From: Actinacidiphila cocklensis | GTDB lineage: Bacteria; Actinomycetota; Actinomycetes; Streptomycetales; Streptomycetaceae | NCBI RefSeq assembly: GCF_907177275.1 | Contig: NZ_CAJSLV010000056.1 | Span: 1 to 64,000, forward strand | Length of the DNA: 64,000 bases | Direction of reading: 5' to 3' | Shown: piece by piece, positions 7,331-15,180 of the stretch | Layout of the letters: every line of letters starts with the position of its first letter | Position numbering within the stretch: position 1 is the stretch's first letter | Translations under genes and position numbers: made by a program | Notes under the pieces: generated by a model | The model's input: only the letters and a program-made list of their open reading frames with translations | Database searches by the model: none | Told to the model about the DNA's origin: nothing

Positions 7331-7744
7331 TCAGCTCTCCGCGAGGATGTGGGAGAGCTCGGTGTCGAGGTCGAAATGGCGATGCTCGGTACCCGGCGGC
7401 ACCGCGGCGTCCGTCCGCTTCAGGAAGGACTCCAGGGCACGCGCCGGGGCTTCGAGCAGGGCTTCGCCCTCGGGGGAGCTGAGGGCGATGCACACGACGC
7501 CCTGACCGTGGCTGCGGGATGGCCAGACTCTGACGTCTCCGGTGCCGGTGGGCCGGTGCAGACCCTCGGCGAGCAGGTCGCGGGCGAACACCCATTCGAC
7601 CGTCTCTTCGGCTCCGGTGTGGAAGGTGGCGTGCACGGCATACGGATCGGCCGTGTCGTACCGCAAGCCCGCGGGTACAGGCAGTGAGGATTCGCTCGAC
7701 ACAACGAGGCGCAGGTGCAGCTCGCAGCTGACCGTGGTGTTCAT
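7331..7744 (-). CDS. ssgB: SsgB, sporulation-specific SALP that positions FtsZ
   Basis: 137 residues, the usual length for SsgB, and recognisable end to end: starts MNTTVSCELHLRLVVSS, contains GLRYDTADPYAVHATFHTG and EWVFARDLLAEGL, and ends DLDTELSHILAES. SsgB is a member of the SsgA-like proteins found only in morphologically complex actinomycetes; with SsgA it marks future septation sites and recruits FtsZ in aerial hyphae. The ATG at 7744 follows AAAGG; an in-frame extension upstream to 7816 reads unlike the family. This gene is the best marker that the organism sporulates. Confidence 0.95.
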   Translation of the reverse strand: MNTTVSCELHLRLVVSSESSLPVPAGLRYDTADPYAVHATFHTGAEETVEWVFARDLLAEGLHRPTGTGDVRVWPSRSHGQGVVCIALSSPEGEALLEAPARALESFLKRTDAAVPPGTEHRHFDLDTELSHILAES

Positions 7745-7853
7745 AAGCGCCAGGGCCTTTCGCTCAGTGTGCGCTCGGGGATTCGCACGTCGGCGAAATC
7801 GACATGCCACCTGCAAGGACGTTGTAAACCCCTCTGAGAAGTTTGTGAGGCTT

Positions 7854-7870
7854 CCCGTACCTCGTACGGG
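7854..7870. promoter_or_regulatory. Short perfect palindrome upstream of ssgB
   Basis: CCCGTAC-CTC-GTACGGG, 7-bp arms with a 3-nt centre, in the 191-bp region between the divergent ssgB and PGPGW-family genes, about 110 bp upstream of the ssgB start. It may be an operator or part of an RNA leader; no specific regulator is identified. Confidence 0.35.
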
Positions 7871-7935
7871 CTAGTCACGAGAAGGGCGGAACGACCATTT
7901 CAGTGATCGTGGTGCCGTCCGGTACGTTGGCATAT

Positions 7936-8349
7936 ATGACCGCGGAGAGTGACGAGACGGACAGAGCCGTGGCCAGCGATTCACGGCTCGGTTCGCGAGC
8001 CCCCGCCTTCGTGCAGCGATCACGACCGCTGCACGCGGTGTGGCGTGCCGGAATCTTCCTGGTCGGCCTCGCTGTGATCGGCGGCGGCGTGATCCTGCTG
8101 CCGCTGCCGGGACCCGGCTGGCTGATCATCTTCGGCGGCATGGCGATCTGGGGCACCGAGTTCGTCTGGGCGCAGAAGGTGCTGCGCTGGACCCGCCGCA
8201 AGGTCACCGAGGCCGCCAGGGCCGCCGCCGACCCCCGGGTCAGGCGGCGCAACCTGGTGATCGGCACGCTGGTCGTGGCCGCCCTGATCGGCCTCGCGGT
8301 CTGGTACGTGTGCAGCTTCGGCTTCACCGTGCCGTGGCGGGCGGGCTGA
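7936..8349 (+). CDS. PGPGW-motif transmembrane protein (TIGR02611-like)
   Basis: 137 residues. After a polar N-terminus of about 45 residues, a membrane segment leads into LLPLPGPGWLIIFGGMAIW, the family hallmark, then a basic amphipathic stretch and a final helix (LVIGTLVVAALIGLAVWYV). Function unknown in the family. ATG 7936 has no ribosome site, but TACGTT at 7923-7928 ends 7 nt before it, which suggests a leaderless mRNA. The next gene is a tRNA. Confidence 0.82.
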   Translation: MTAESDETDRAVASDSRLGSRAPAFVQRSRPLHAVWRAGIFLVGLAVIGGGVILLPLPGPGWLIIFGGMAIWGTEFVWAQKVLRWTRRKVTEAARAAADPRVRRRNLVIGTLVVAALIGLAVWYVCSFGFTVPWRAG

Positions 8350-8412
8350 TCCCGCGGGGTCGCGGGTTGGTCCGAAGGCCTGCTCGGGTGCGGTAAAGTA
8401 GTGCGCACGCCG

Positions 8413-8484
8413 GGGCGATTAGCTCAGCGGGAGAGCACTTCGTTCACACCGAAGGGGTCACTGGTTCGATCCCAGTATCGCCCA
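8413..8484 (+). tRNA. tRNA-Val (CAC), copy 1
   Basis: 72 nt: acceptor GGGCGAT/ATCGCCC, discriminator A, anticodon stem CTTCG/CGAAG with loop TTCACAC (anticodon CAC), T arm GGTTCGATCC. A TAAAGT -10-like hexamer lies at 8394-8399. CAC reads GUG, a very frequent valine codon in this genome. Confidence 0.95.
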
Positions 8485-8490
8485 CCCGGA

Positions 8491-8534
8491 CCGAGGGTCC
8501 CGGAAACCGTTCAGACGGTTTCCGGGACCCTCGG
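8491..8534 (+). terminator. Perfect 20-bp hairpin after tRNA-Val copy 1
   Basis: Arms 8491-8510 and 8515-8534 are fully complementary with loop TCAG, then CGTTTCCC. It begins 7 nt after the tRNA and is one of the strongest hairpins in the window. Confidence 0.9.
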
Positions 8535-8578
8535 CGTTTCCCGACATACGCCCGGCGCCTCCGCGCACACTGGGCCGT

Positions 8579-9043
8579 ATGGACTGGAGTCACTACCGAT
8601 TCCGCAGCACCTGGCGGCTGGACTCACCGCCCGACGCCGTCTACCGGGTCCTGGAGCGCCCCGACTTCTACCCCCGGTGGTGGCCGCAGATCCGCGAGGT
8701 CCGGCAGACCGGCGACACCACAGGAGTGCTCCGCTTCCGCTCCGTCCTGCCCTACGACCTGGTGGTCACCGCCCGCTCCACCCGCCAGGACCCCGAGCGC
8801 CGGATCCTCCAAGTCGCTCTGGCCGGTGACCTGGAGGGCTGGGTCCGCTGGACGGTCACCCCCGACGGCCCCGGCACCCGGCTGCTGTTCGAGCAGGACG
8901 TGGTCGTGCGCAAGCCGCTGATGCGGCGCCTTGCCGTCCCCGGCCGGCTCTTCTTCGTCGCCAACCACGCCCTGATGATGCGCAGCGGCCGCACCGGCCT
9001 GCTGGCCCGGCTCGCCGCCGCCGAGCGCGGCGATGTCGTTTGA
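8579..9043 (+). CDS. SRPBCC-fold (START/polyketide cyclase-like) protein
   Basis: 154 residues with the SRPBCC pattern: an N-terminal strand with YRFRSTWRLDSPPDAVYRVLERPDFYPRWWPQIREV, antiparallel strands, EGWVRWTVTPDGPGTRLLFEQDVVV, and a long C-terminal helix. These proteins bind hydrophobic ligands in a deep pocket; the ligand here is unknown. ATG 8579 lacks a ribosome site; CACACT ends 7 nt upstream. The gene sits alone between two identical tRNA-Val genes. Confidence 0.8.
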   Translation: MDWSHYRFRSTWRLDSPPDAVYRVLERPDFYPRWWPQIREVRQTGDTTGVLRFRSVLPYDLVVTARSTRQDPERRILQVALAGDLEGWVRWTVTPDGPGTRLLFEQDVVVRKPLMRRLAVPGRLFFVANHALMMRSGRTGLLARLAAAERGDVV

Positions 9044-9069
9044 ACGCCGGGCGCGTTCGCCTGTAGGGT
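9040..9069 (+). promoter_or_regulatory. Candidate promoter of tRNA-Val (CAC) copy 2
   Basis: TTGAAC (9040-9045), 18-bp spacer, TAGGGT (9064-9069), 12 bp before the tRNA. The -35 element overlaps the stop codon of the SRPBCC gene. Confidence 0.6.
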
Positions 9070-9081
9070 TCCACTCGTCCC

Positions 9082-9153
9082 GGGCGATTAGCTCAGCGGG
9101 AGAGCACTTCGTTCACACCGAAGGGGTCACTGGTTCGATCCCAGTATCGCCCA
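9082..9153 (+). tRNA. tRNA-Val (CAC), copy 2
   Basis: Identical over all 72 nt to the copy at 8413-8484 (anticodon CAC). It is followed by a hairpin shared with the convergent response-regulator gene. Confidence 0.95.
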
Positions 9154-9185
9154 CCACCACAGGCGGTTGCCGCCTGGAGGCAGCA

Positions 9186-9213
9186 AAGGGGCCGCCCCTC
9201 GGGGCGGCCCCTT
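9186..9213. terminator. Bidirectional hairpin between tRNA-Val and the response regulator
   Basis: 13-bp perfect stem AAGGGGCCGCCCC (9186-9198) / 9201-9213 with a 2-nt centre; CTT at one end and AAG at the other give short T tracts in both directions. Confidence 0.8.
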
Positions 9214-9238
9214 CTGCATGCTCCGGTGCGGGCGTGCG

Positions 9239-9676
9239 TCACTCCTGGACGGGGATGGTCGCCGTCTCCAGGAAGAACTGGTCGATGCTGCGCACCGACT
9301 GCAGGAAGTCGTCGAGGTTGACCGGCTTGGTCACGTAGGCGTTGGCGTGCCGCTGGTAGGCCGCGCTCACGTCGTCCGGGGTGGCCGAGGTGGTGAGGAC
9401 CACGACCGGGATCGTGCACAGGTCGGCGTCCTCCTTGAGCACCGCGAGCAGCTCCCGGCCGTTCATCCGCGGCATGTTGAGGTCGAGCACGATGAGATCG
9501 GGCCGCGGCCGCTCGGGGTCGCGCAGATACTCCAGCGCCTCGATGCCGTCGTCGGCCCGCCCGATGGCGCGGGCGACGCCGCCCTCGCTGAGGGCCTCCT
9601 CGATCAGCAGGGCGTCGGCAGGGTCGTCCTCGACGAGGAGCACGTGATAAGCGCGTTGGGGGACAAGGGCATTCAC
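9239..9676 (-). CDS. Single-domain response regulator (Rcp1-like receiver)
   Basis: 145 residues, a lone receiver domain: acidic pair in HVLLVEDDPADALLIEEAL, phospho-acceptor Asp65 in DLIVLDLNMPRMNG, conserved Thr in VVVLTTS and Lys in YVTKPV. The DLNMPRMNG form is typical of small receivers paired with phytochrome-type kinases. There is no output domain. GTG 9676 has an excellent AGGAG eight bases upstream. The frame, however, stays open upstream for 124 more codons (see the 9239-10048 entry). The divergent CHASE3 kinase is the obvious phosphate donor. Confidence 0.9.
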   Translation of the reverse strand: MNALVPQRAYHVLLVEDDPADALLIEEALSEGGVARAIGRADDGIEALEYLRDPERPRPDLIVLDLNMPRMNGRELLAVLKEDADLCTIPVVVLTTSATPDDVSAAYQRHANAYVTKPVNLDDFLQSVRSIDQFFLETATIPVQE

Positions 9677-10048
9677 AGCGGTGCTCCTGGTGTTCCGGTC
9701 GGTGATCGGACGGGGCTGCGGCGGTGTGGCGAAGACCAGCCCCGGCCAGCGGCGGCGGGCGCCCTGGCGGGTGATGCCCCATGCGCGTCCGAGGTCGGGG
9801 TAGCCGGCGCCGCCGAGTGCGGCGGCCGACGCGGCCTGTGCGGCACGGTTCCGGGCCGCGTTCAGGATGTAGGAGAGCGCCTGGAGCCGGGCCAGCGCTT
9901 CGCCGGCGTCCCCGTCCCGCGCCGGGCCCTCCCGGCCGCGCAGCGCCTCCGCGGCAAGCCGGCCCGCGAGTTCCTCCACCGCCTGCTCGGCAAGTGAGAC
10001 GAGCTCGTTGTGGCGGGGAGGGACAACGGACGACGTGCCGTGCACCAC
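9239..10048 (-). CDS. Possible longer product: HTH-like segment read in frame into the receiver
   Basis: From GTG at 10048 (or 10045) to 9677 there is no stop before the receiver start at 9676, so one 269-residue protein is possible. The added segment is not random: it is amphipathic and ends with YPDLGRAWGITRQGARRRWPGL, which resembles a helix-turn-helix recognition region. A strong promoter (TTGTCA-18-TATAGT) ends three bases before GTG 10048, implying a leaderless start. Either this is a genuine HTH-receiver fusion, or a small DNA-binding gene whose stop has been lost, with the internal AGGAG still giving a separate receiver. Confidence 0.5.
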   Translation of the reverse strand: MVHGTSSVVPPRHNELVSLAEQAVEELAGRLAAEALRGREGPARDGDAGEALARLQALSYILNAARNRAAQAASAAALGGAGYPDLGRAWGITRQGARRRWPGLVFATPPQPRPITDRNTRSTAVNALVPQRAYHVLLVEDDPADALLIEEALSEGGVARAIGRADDGIEALEYLRDPERPRPDLIVLDLNMPRMNGRELLAVLKEDADLCTIPVVVLTTSATPDDVSAAYQRHANAYVTKPVNLDDFLQSVRSIDQFFLETATIPVQE

Positions 10049-10051
10049 TGG

Positions 10052-10081
10052 ACTATAGGCAGCCGCCTGATCGCCTGACAA
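10052..10081 (-). promoter_or_regulatory. Strong housekeeping-type promoter for the HTH/receiver unit
   Basis: On the minus strand TTGTCA (10076-10081), 18-bp spacer, TATAGT (10052-10057): five of six matches in each hexamer. Transcription should begin at or next to the GTG start at 10048/10045. A plus-strand pair CTGACA (10075-10080) and TACGAT (10100-10105) overlaps it and may serve the kinase. Confidence 0.7.
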
Positions 10082-10092
10082 CCGGAGTTGTC
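10077..10092. promoter_or_regulatory. Operator-like palindrome in the divergent promoter region
   Basis: GACAAC-CGGA-GTTGTC, a perfect 6-4-6 inverted repeat covering both divergent -35 elements. A third GACAAC occurs at 10022-10027 inside the start of the HTH-like coding segment. The position suits a regulator acting on both genes. Confidence 0.5.
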
Positions 10093-10177
10093 CTGTGGAT
10101 ACGATGTCGCCGCCGACCACTGCGGGTCGTCGCCGGGTCCCTCCAGCGACGTGGCATGCGATGTGCAGGAGGTAAGG

Positions 10178-11800
10178 GTGACGGCGGCGACCGACGCGCG
10201 CGAGGCGGCTCCCGAAGCCCGCGAGCGACCGCGGGCAGGGACCGGGAGCAGATGGCGGTGGACGACGCGGCGCTGGCTCTCGGTCGGCGTCGCGATGGCG
10301 CTGACGGTCCTGCTGGCGCTGGGGATCGCGGGCGGCTTGGCGCTGCACCGCGCGTCCGCTCTGGACCGCACGGTGATCGAGGTGGACACCCCGGCACTGG
10401 TCTCCGCGGTGCGGCTGGAGAGCGCGCTGACCGACCAGGAGACCGGTGTCCGCGGCTACGGCCTGACCGGGCAGGAGTCCTTCCTCGACCCGTACCGCAC
10501 CGGCGTCGACGACCAGCGGACGTACACCGCCAGGCTGCGCACGCTGGTGGCGGACGACCCGGCGGCCGGCGCGGACCTCGACGAGGTCACCCGGCAGGCG
10601 GCGGCCTGGCAGCAGCTCATCGCCCTGCCCGTGGTCGCGGCCCCGCCCGGCGGGCCGGTCGCGCTGGCCGTGGAACGCGCCGACGAGGGCAAGCGCGCCT
10701 TCGACAAGGTGCGCGCCGCGACGGCCGGCCTCCAGCAGACGCTCGCCCAGCACCGCGACCGCTCCCGCGCCCAGCTGCGCGACGCCGGGCGGATCCGCGA
10801 CCGGACCCTGCTGCTCATCGCGGCGCTGATCCTGGGCCTGACCGCGGCGGTGTTCGCCGGCCTGCGCCGCGGTGTCACCCGCCCGCTGGACCAGCTGTCG
10901 AGCGACGTACGCAAGGTCGCGGGCGGCTCGTTCGACCACGAGGTGATCCCGACGGGACCCGCCGACCTGCGCATGCTCGCCGCCGACATCGAACTGATGC
11001 GCGGCCGGATGGTCCGCGAGCTGGCCTTCTCCGACGCGGTGCGGCAGCAGCTGGACGAGCGCGCCAGGGATCTGCGCCGGTCGAACGAGGAGCTGGAGCA
11101 GTTCGCCTACGTGGCCTCGCACGACCTGCAGGAGCCGCTCCGCAAGGTCGCGAGCTTCTGCCAGCTGCTGGAACGCCGCTACGCCGACCAGCTCGACGAG
11201 CGCGCGGGCCAGTACATCGGCTACGCCGTCGACGGCGCCAACCGCATGCAGACCCTCATCCAGGACCTGCTGTCCTTCTCCCGGGTGGGACGGCTGCACG
11301 CCGAGACCTCGCCGGTGGACCTGGAGGAGCTGTTCACCCGCACCGCGGACGCCCTCAGCATCGCGATCGAGGAGTCGGGCACCGATCTGAGCCACGACGA
11401 ACTGCCCACCGTGACCGGCGACCCCACGCAGCTCGGGGTGCTGCTGCAGAACCTGCTGTCCAACGCGGTCAAGTTCCGCAGCCCTGACCGTCCGGCACGC
11501 GTCCAGGTCACCGCCGCCCGCCACGACGACGGGATGTGGCACTTCGCGGTCGCCGACAACGGCATCGGGATCGACAAGGAGTTCGCGGAACAGGTCTTCG
11601 TGATCTTCCAGCGGCTGCACACCCGCGAGACGTATCCCGGCAACGGGATCGGCCTGGCCCTCTGCAAGAAGATCGTCGAGTTCCACGGCGGATCCATCGC
11701 GGTCGACACCGGGTACGCCCCCGGTACGCGCATCACCTTCACCTTGCCCGGGTCCGCCGCCGGTCAGGACCCCGCTGCGCCCGAGGAGAGCCAGGAGTGA
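10178..11800 (+). CDS. Membrane sensor histidine kinase with CHASE3 domain
   Basis: 540 residues. Order: cytoplasmic tail, membrane helix (about 35-57), extracytoplasmic CHASE3-like region with DQETGVRGYGLTGQESFLDPY, second helix (about 209-229), HAMP, coiled coil, dimerisation helix with SHDLQEPLRKV (His315), then the ATPase with LLQNLLSNAVKF, VADNGIGID and GIGLALCKKIVEFHGG. The H-box and compact ATPase resemble phytochrome-type kinases, though no light-sensing domain is present. GTG 10178 has AGGAGG upstream at 10167-10172. The next gene overlaps by four bases. The signal is unknown. Confidence 0.9.
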   Translation: MTAATDAREAAPEARERPRAGTGSRWRWTTRRWLSVGVAMALTVLLALGIAGGLALHRASALDRTVIEVDTPALVSAVRLESALTDQETGVRGYGLTGQESFLDPYRTGVDDQRTYTARLRTLVADDPAAGADLDEVTRQAAAWQQLIALPVVAAPPGGPVALAVERADEGKRAFDKVRAATAGLQQTLAQHRDRSRAQLRDAGRIRDRTLLLIAALILGLTAAVFAGLRRGVTRPLDQLSSDVRKVAGGSFDHEVIPTGPADLRMLAADIELMRGRMVRELAFSDAVRQQLDERARDLRRSNEELEQFAYVASHDLQEPLRKVASFCQLLERRYADQLDERAGQYIGYAVDGANRMQTLIQDLLSFSRVGRLHAETSPVDLEELFTRTADALSIAIEESGTDLSHDELPTVTGDPTQLGVLLQNLLSNAVKFRSPDRPARVQVTAARHDDGMWHFAVADNGIGIDKEFAEQVFVIFQRLHTRETYPGNGIGLALCKKIVEFHGGSIAVDTGYAPGTRITFTLPGSAAGQDPAAPEESQE

Positions 11801-13041
11801 CGCAGGCACAACCCGGTACGGCAGCCGAGCCGGCCGGCGGCAGATTCCGCATTCTGCTGATCGAGGACGACCCGGGCGACGCGCTGCTGGTCGAGGAGTA
11901 CTTCGCGGACTCCACGCTGGACGTCGACATGCGGTGGGTGCAGAACCTCGCCGACGGTATGGCCGAGGCGGGCCGCAGCACGCCCGACTGCATCCTGCTC
12001 GACCTGCACCTGCCCGACGCCATGGGCCTGGGAGCGGTGGGCCGGATCCAGTCGGCCAGCCCCACCGCGGCCGTCATCGTGCTGACCGGGCTAGCGGAGG
12101 ACAGCGCGGGTCCCGAGGCCGTCGCCTCGGGCGCGCAGGACTACCTCGTCAAGGGCTCGGTCACCGGTGAGCTGCTGGACAAGGCGGTCCGCTACGCCGT
12201 CCACCGCAAGCAGGCCGAGCGCACCGCGGCGGAGCTGCGCGTCAACCAGCAGCGCGCGCAGGAGAACCAGCGTCTGGAGCGCGGGCTGCTGCCGGTGCCG
12301 ATGCTCTCCGCGAGCGCGCCCGTCGCACCGAGGTCCTGCTACCTGCCGGGCCGCGAGGGAGCGCTGCTGGGCGGGGACTTCCTCGACGTCGTGGAGACGG
12401 CGGACGGCACCGTCCACGCCGTCATCGGCGACGTCAGCGGCCACGGGCCCGACGAGGCCGCGATCGGGGTGTGCCTGCGCATCGCCTGGCGCTCGCTGAT
12501 CCTCGGCGGCCACCGGGCCGGCGAGCTGCTCGCGCTGATGGACCGCATCCTGGTCGCGGAGCGCACCTATCCCTCGATGTTCGCCACCGTCGCGACGCTG
12601 TCCATCGACCGTGCGGTCGGCCGGGCCGACATCACGCTCGCCGGGCACGACACGCCGCTGCTCCTGGAGAACGGGCTCGCCACCCCGGTGGACGCGCAGC
12701 CCGGCATAGCCCTCGGCATGCTCCCGGGCGCCGACGACTGGACCACCACGAGGATCAAGCTCCCGCCGGCCGGCGCGCTGCTGCTGCACACCGACGGGCT
12801 GGTCGAGGGCCATGCGGGCAGCGGTTCCGAGCGGCTCGGGACGGAGGGCCTGATCCGTGTCATCGGGACGGCGCCCGCGCCGTGGGACCGTACGCTGATC
12901 GACCACCTGACCACCGTCACCCGCCGCCTCGACGGGGGGCGCCATCTCGACGACGTCGCCGTGCTCCTGCTGAGCTGGGGGTCCCCCGGTCCTGCGGACG
13001 GCCGGCCGCAGGACGCGGTCCCGCCGCCGCGGAGTGCGTGA
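11797..13041 (+). CDS. Receiver-PP2C (SpoIIE/RsbU-type) serine phosphatase
   Basis: 414 residues. Receiver domain (about 10-135): [16 protein letters not shown], acceptor Asp in [13 protein letters not shown], Thr in IVLTG, Lys in YLVKG; then a helical linker with ERGLLP and a PP2C domain (about 190-400) with GGDFLDVV and [13 protein letters not shown], which supply the metal-binding Asp residues. Such proteins dephosphorylate anti-sigma-factor antagonists in partner-switching pathways. The GTG at 11797 overlaps the kinase stop (GTGA), so the kinase probably phosphorylates this receiver. No anti-sigma or antagonist gene is adjacent. Confidence 0.9.
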   Translation: MTQAQPGTAAEPAGGRFRILLIEDDPGDALLVEEYFADSTLDVDMRWVQNLADGMAEAGRSTPDCILLDLHLPDAMGLGAVGRIQSASPTAAVIVLTGLAEDSAGPEAVASGAQDYLVKGSVTGELLDKAVRYAVHRKQAERTAAELRVNQQRAQENQRLERGLLPVPMLSASAPVAPRSCYLPGREGALLGGDFLDVVETADGTVHAVIGDVSGHGPDEAAIGVCLRIAWRSLILGGHRAGELLALMDRILVAERTYPSMFATVATLSIDRAVGRADITLAGHDTPLLLENGLATPVDAQPGIALGMLPGADDWTTTRIKLPPAGALLLHTDGLVEGHAGSGSERLGTEGLIRVIGTAPAPWDRTLIDHLTTVTRRLDGGRHLDDVAVLLLSWGSPGPADGRPQDAVPPPRSA

Positions 13042-13104
13042 CGGGTTTTCCACAGGCCCGGCGGCGGGCTTCGCGGGGAGAGCTCCCGGCTCGGTACGAT
13101 TCAG

Positions 13105-13130
13105 CGGTGCGGCGAGCGCTCGCCGCACCG
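13105..13130 (+). promoter_or_regulatory. Perfect palindrome in the thrS leader
   Basis: CGGTGCGGCGAGC pairs with the next 13 bases with no spacer (13105-13130). TACGAT at 13095-13100 is a candidate -10, so the palindrome would lie at the very 5' end of the thrS mRNA, 30 bp before the start codon. It could be an operator, an mRNA stability hairpin, or a structure bound by ThrRS. I see no T-box. Confidence 0.45.
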
Positions 13131-13160
13131 TCCCGTACGACCTCAGTCAGGAGCAGACCG

Positions 13161-15143
13161 GTGTCAGACCTCCGTGTGATCATCAAACGCGATTCCGCCG
13201 AACCGGAAGAGCGGACGGTCACGACGGGCACGACCGCGGCCGAGCTGTTCCAGGGCGAGCGGTCGGTGATCGCCGCCCGCGTCGGCGGCGAGCTGAAGGA
13301 CCTGGCCTACGCCGTGGCCGACGGCGAGGAGGTCGAGCCGGTCGAGATCAGCAGCGAGGACGGGCTGAACATCCTGCGGCACTCCACCGCGCACGTCATG
13401 GCGCAGGCGGTGCAGGAGCTGTTCCCCGACGCCAAGCTGGGCATCGGCCCGCCGGTCAGGGACGGCTTCTACTACGACTTCGACGTCGACAAGCCCTTCC
13501 ACCCCGATGACCTCAAGGCCATCGAGAAGAAGATGCAGGAGATCCAGAAGCGCGGCCAGCGCTTCTCCCGCCGGGTCGTCACCGACGAGCAGGCCCGCCA
13601 GGAACTGGCCGGCGAGCCGTACAAGCTGGAGCTGATCGGCCTCAAGGGCTCCTCGGCGACCAGCGACGACGGGGCGGACGTCGAGGTGGGCGGCGGCGAG
13701 CTGACCATCTACGACAACCTGGACGCGAAGACCGGCGAGCTGTGCTGGAAGGACCTGTGCCGCGGCCCGCACCTGCCGAGCACGCGGAACATCCCGGCGT
13801 TCAAGCTGATGCGCAATGCCGCCGCCTACTGGCGCGGCAGCGAGAAGAACCCGATGCTGCAGCGGATCTACGGCACCGCGTGGCCCACCAAGGAAGAGCT
13901 CAAGGCGCACCTGGACTTCCTGGAGGAAGCCGCCAAGCGCGACCACCGCAAGCTCGGCTCCGAGCTGGACCTGTTCTCCATCCCCGAGCAGATCGGCTCC
14001 GGGCTGGCCGTCTTCCACCCCAAGGGCGGCATCGTCCGCCGGGTCATGGAGGACTACTCGCGCCGCAGGCACGAGGAGGAGGGGTACGACTTCGTCTACA
14101 CCCCGCACGCCACCAAGGGCACGCTCTTCGAGATCTCCGGCCACCTGGACTGGTACGCCGACGGCATGTACCCGCCCATGCAGCTCGACGAGGGCACGGA
14201 CTACTACCTCAAGCCCATGAACTGCCCGATGCACAACCTGGTCTTCGACGCGCGCGGCCGCTCCTACCGCGAACTGCCGCTGCGGTTCTTCGAGTTCGGC
14301 ACGGTCTACCGCTACGAGAAGTCCGGCGTCGTGCACGGCCTGACCCGGGCACGCGGCTTCACCCAGGACGACGCGCACATCTACTGCACCAAGGAGCAGA
14401 TGGCCGACGAGCTCGACTCGACGCTGACCTTCGTGCTCAACCTGCTGCGGGACTACGGGCTCACCGACTTCTACCTGGAGCTGTCCACCAAGGACCCGGA
14501 GAAGTACGTCGGCTCCGACGAGGTGTGGGAGGAGGCGACCGAGACGCTGCGCAAGGTCGCCGAGAAGCAGGGCCTGCCGCTGGTGCCCGACCCGGGCGGC
14601 GCCGCCTTCTACGGCCCGAAGATCTCCGTCCAGACCAAGGACGCAATCGGCCGCAGCTGGCAGATGTCCACCGTGCAGCTGGACTTCAACCTGCCCGAGC
14701 GCTTCGACCTCCAGTACACCGCCCCCGACGGCTCGCGCCAGCGCCCCGTCATGATCCACCGGGCGCTGTTCGGCTCGATCGAGCGCTTCTTCGCGGTGCT
14801 GCTCGAGCACTACGCGGGCGCCTTCCCCGCGTGGCTGGCCCCGGTTCAGGCGGTCGGCATCCCGGTCGGCGACGCGCACGTGCCGTACCTCCAGGAGTTC
14901 GCCGGCGAGGCCAAGCGCAAGGGGCTGCGGGTCGAGGTGGACGCGTCCTCGGACCGGATGCAGAAGAAGATCAGGACGCACCAGAAGCTGAAGGTGCCGT
15001 TCATGATCATCGTCGGCGACGAGGACATGACCAACGGCACGGTCTCCTTCCGCTACCGCGACGGCTCGCAGGAGAACGGCATCCCGCGTGACCAGGCACT
15101 GGCCAAGCTGGTCGACGTCGTGGAGCGCAGGGTCCAGGTCTGA
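13161..15143 (+). CDS. thrS: Threonyl-tRNA synthetase
   Basis: 660 residues, full length. TGS domain (about 1-65), editing/SAD domain with [13 protein letters not shown] (the conserved HxxxH), class II catalytic core with the [10 protein letters not shown] region, motif 2 [21 protein letters not shown], zinc-site Cys in PMNCPMHN, and motif 3 [19 protein letters not shown]; then the anticodon-binding domain ending in RRVQV. It charges tRNA-Thr in the cytoplasm. GTG 13161 has CAGGAG seven bases upstream; the long upstream open frame is antisense-like and unrelated. Confidence 0.96.
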   Translation: MSDLRVIIKRDSAEPEERTVTTGTTAAELFQGERSVIAARVGGELKDLAYAVADGEEVEPVEISSEDGLNILRHSTAHVMAQAVQELFPDAKLGIGPPVRDGFYYDFDVDKPFHPDDLKAIEKKMQEIQKRGQRFSRRVVTDEQARQELAGEPYKLELIGLKGSSATSDDGADVEVGGGELTIYDNLDAKTGELCWKDLCRGPHLPSTRNIPAFKLMRNAAAYWRGSEKNPMLQRIYGTAWPTKEELKAHLDFLEEAAKRDHRKLGSELDLFSIPEQIGSGLAVFHPKGGIVRRVMEDYSRRRHEEEGYDFVYTPHATKGTLFEISGHLDWYADGMYPPMQLDEGTDYYLKPMNCPMHNLVFDARGRSYRELPLRFFEFGTVYRYEKSGVVHGLTRARGFTQDDAHIYCTKEQMADELDSTLTFVLNLLRDYGLTDFYLELSTKDPEKYVGSDEVWEEATETLRKVAEKQGLPLVPDPGGAAFYGPKISVQTKDAIGRSWQMSTVQLDFNLPERFDLQYTAPDGSRQRPVMIHRALFGSIERFFAVLLEHYAGAFPAWLAPVQAVGIPVGDAHVPYLQEFAGEAKRKGLRVEVDASSDRMQKKIRTHQKLKVPFMIIVGDEDMTNGTVSFRYRDGSQENGIPRDQALAKLVDVVERRVQV

Positions 15144-15153
15144 CGCGACGGCC

Positions 15154-15180
15154 GCCCCCGGGTCTCAGCGACCCGGGGGC
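15154..15180. terminator. Hairpin between convergent thrS and channel genes
   Basis: 11-bp stem GCCCCCGGGTC (15154-15164) / GACCCGGGGGC (15170-15180), loop TCAGC. The loop overlaps the stop codon of the minus-strand channel gene, so the hairpin terminates thrS and marks the end of the other transcript. Confidence 0.75.

Noticed and set aside
8413..9153. Two identical tRNA-Val genes as the ends (att sites) of an integrated element
   Set aside because: Only one SRPBCC gene and a terminator lie between; no integrase or mobile gene is present.
10049..11809. Continuation of the minus-strand HTH/receiver frame upstream over the kinase gene
   Set aside because: Beyond 10048 the translation is antisense to the kinase and reads like shadow composition; the strong promoter ends just before 10048.
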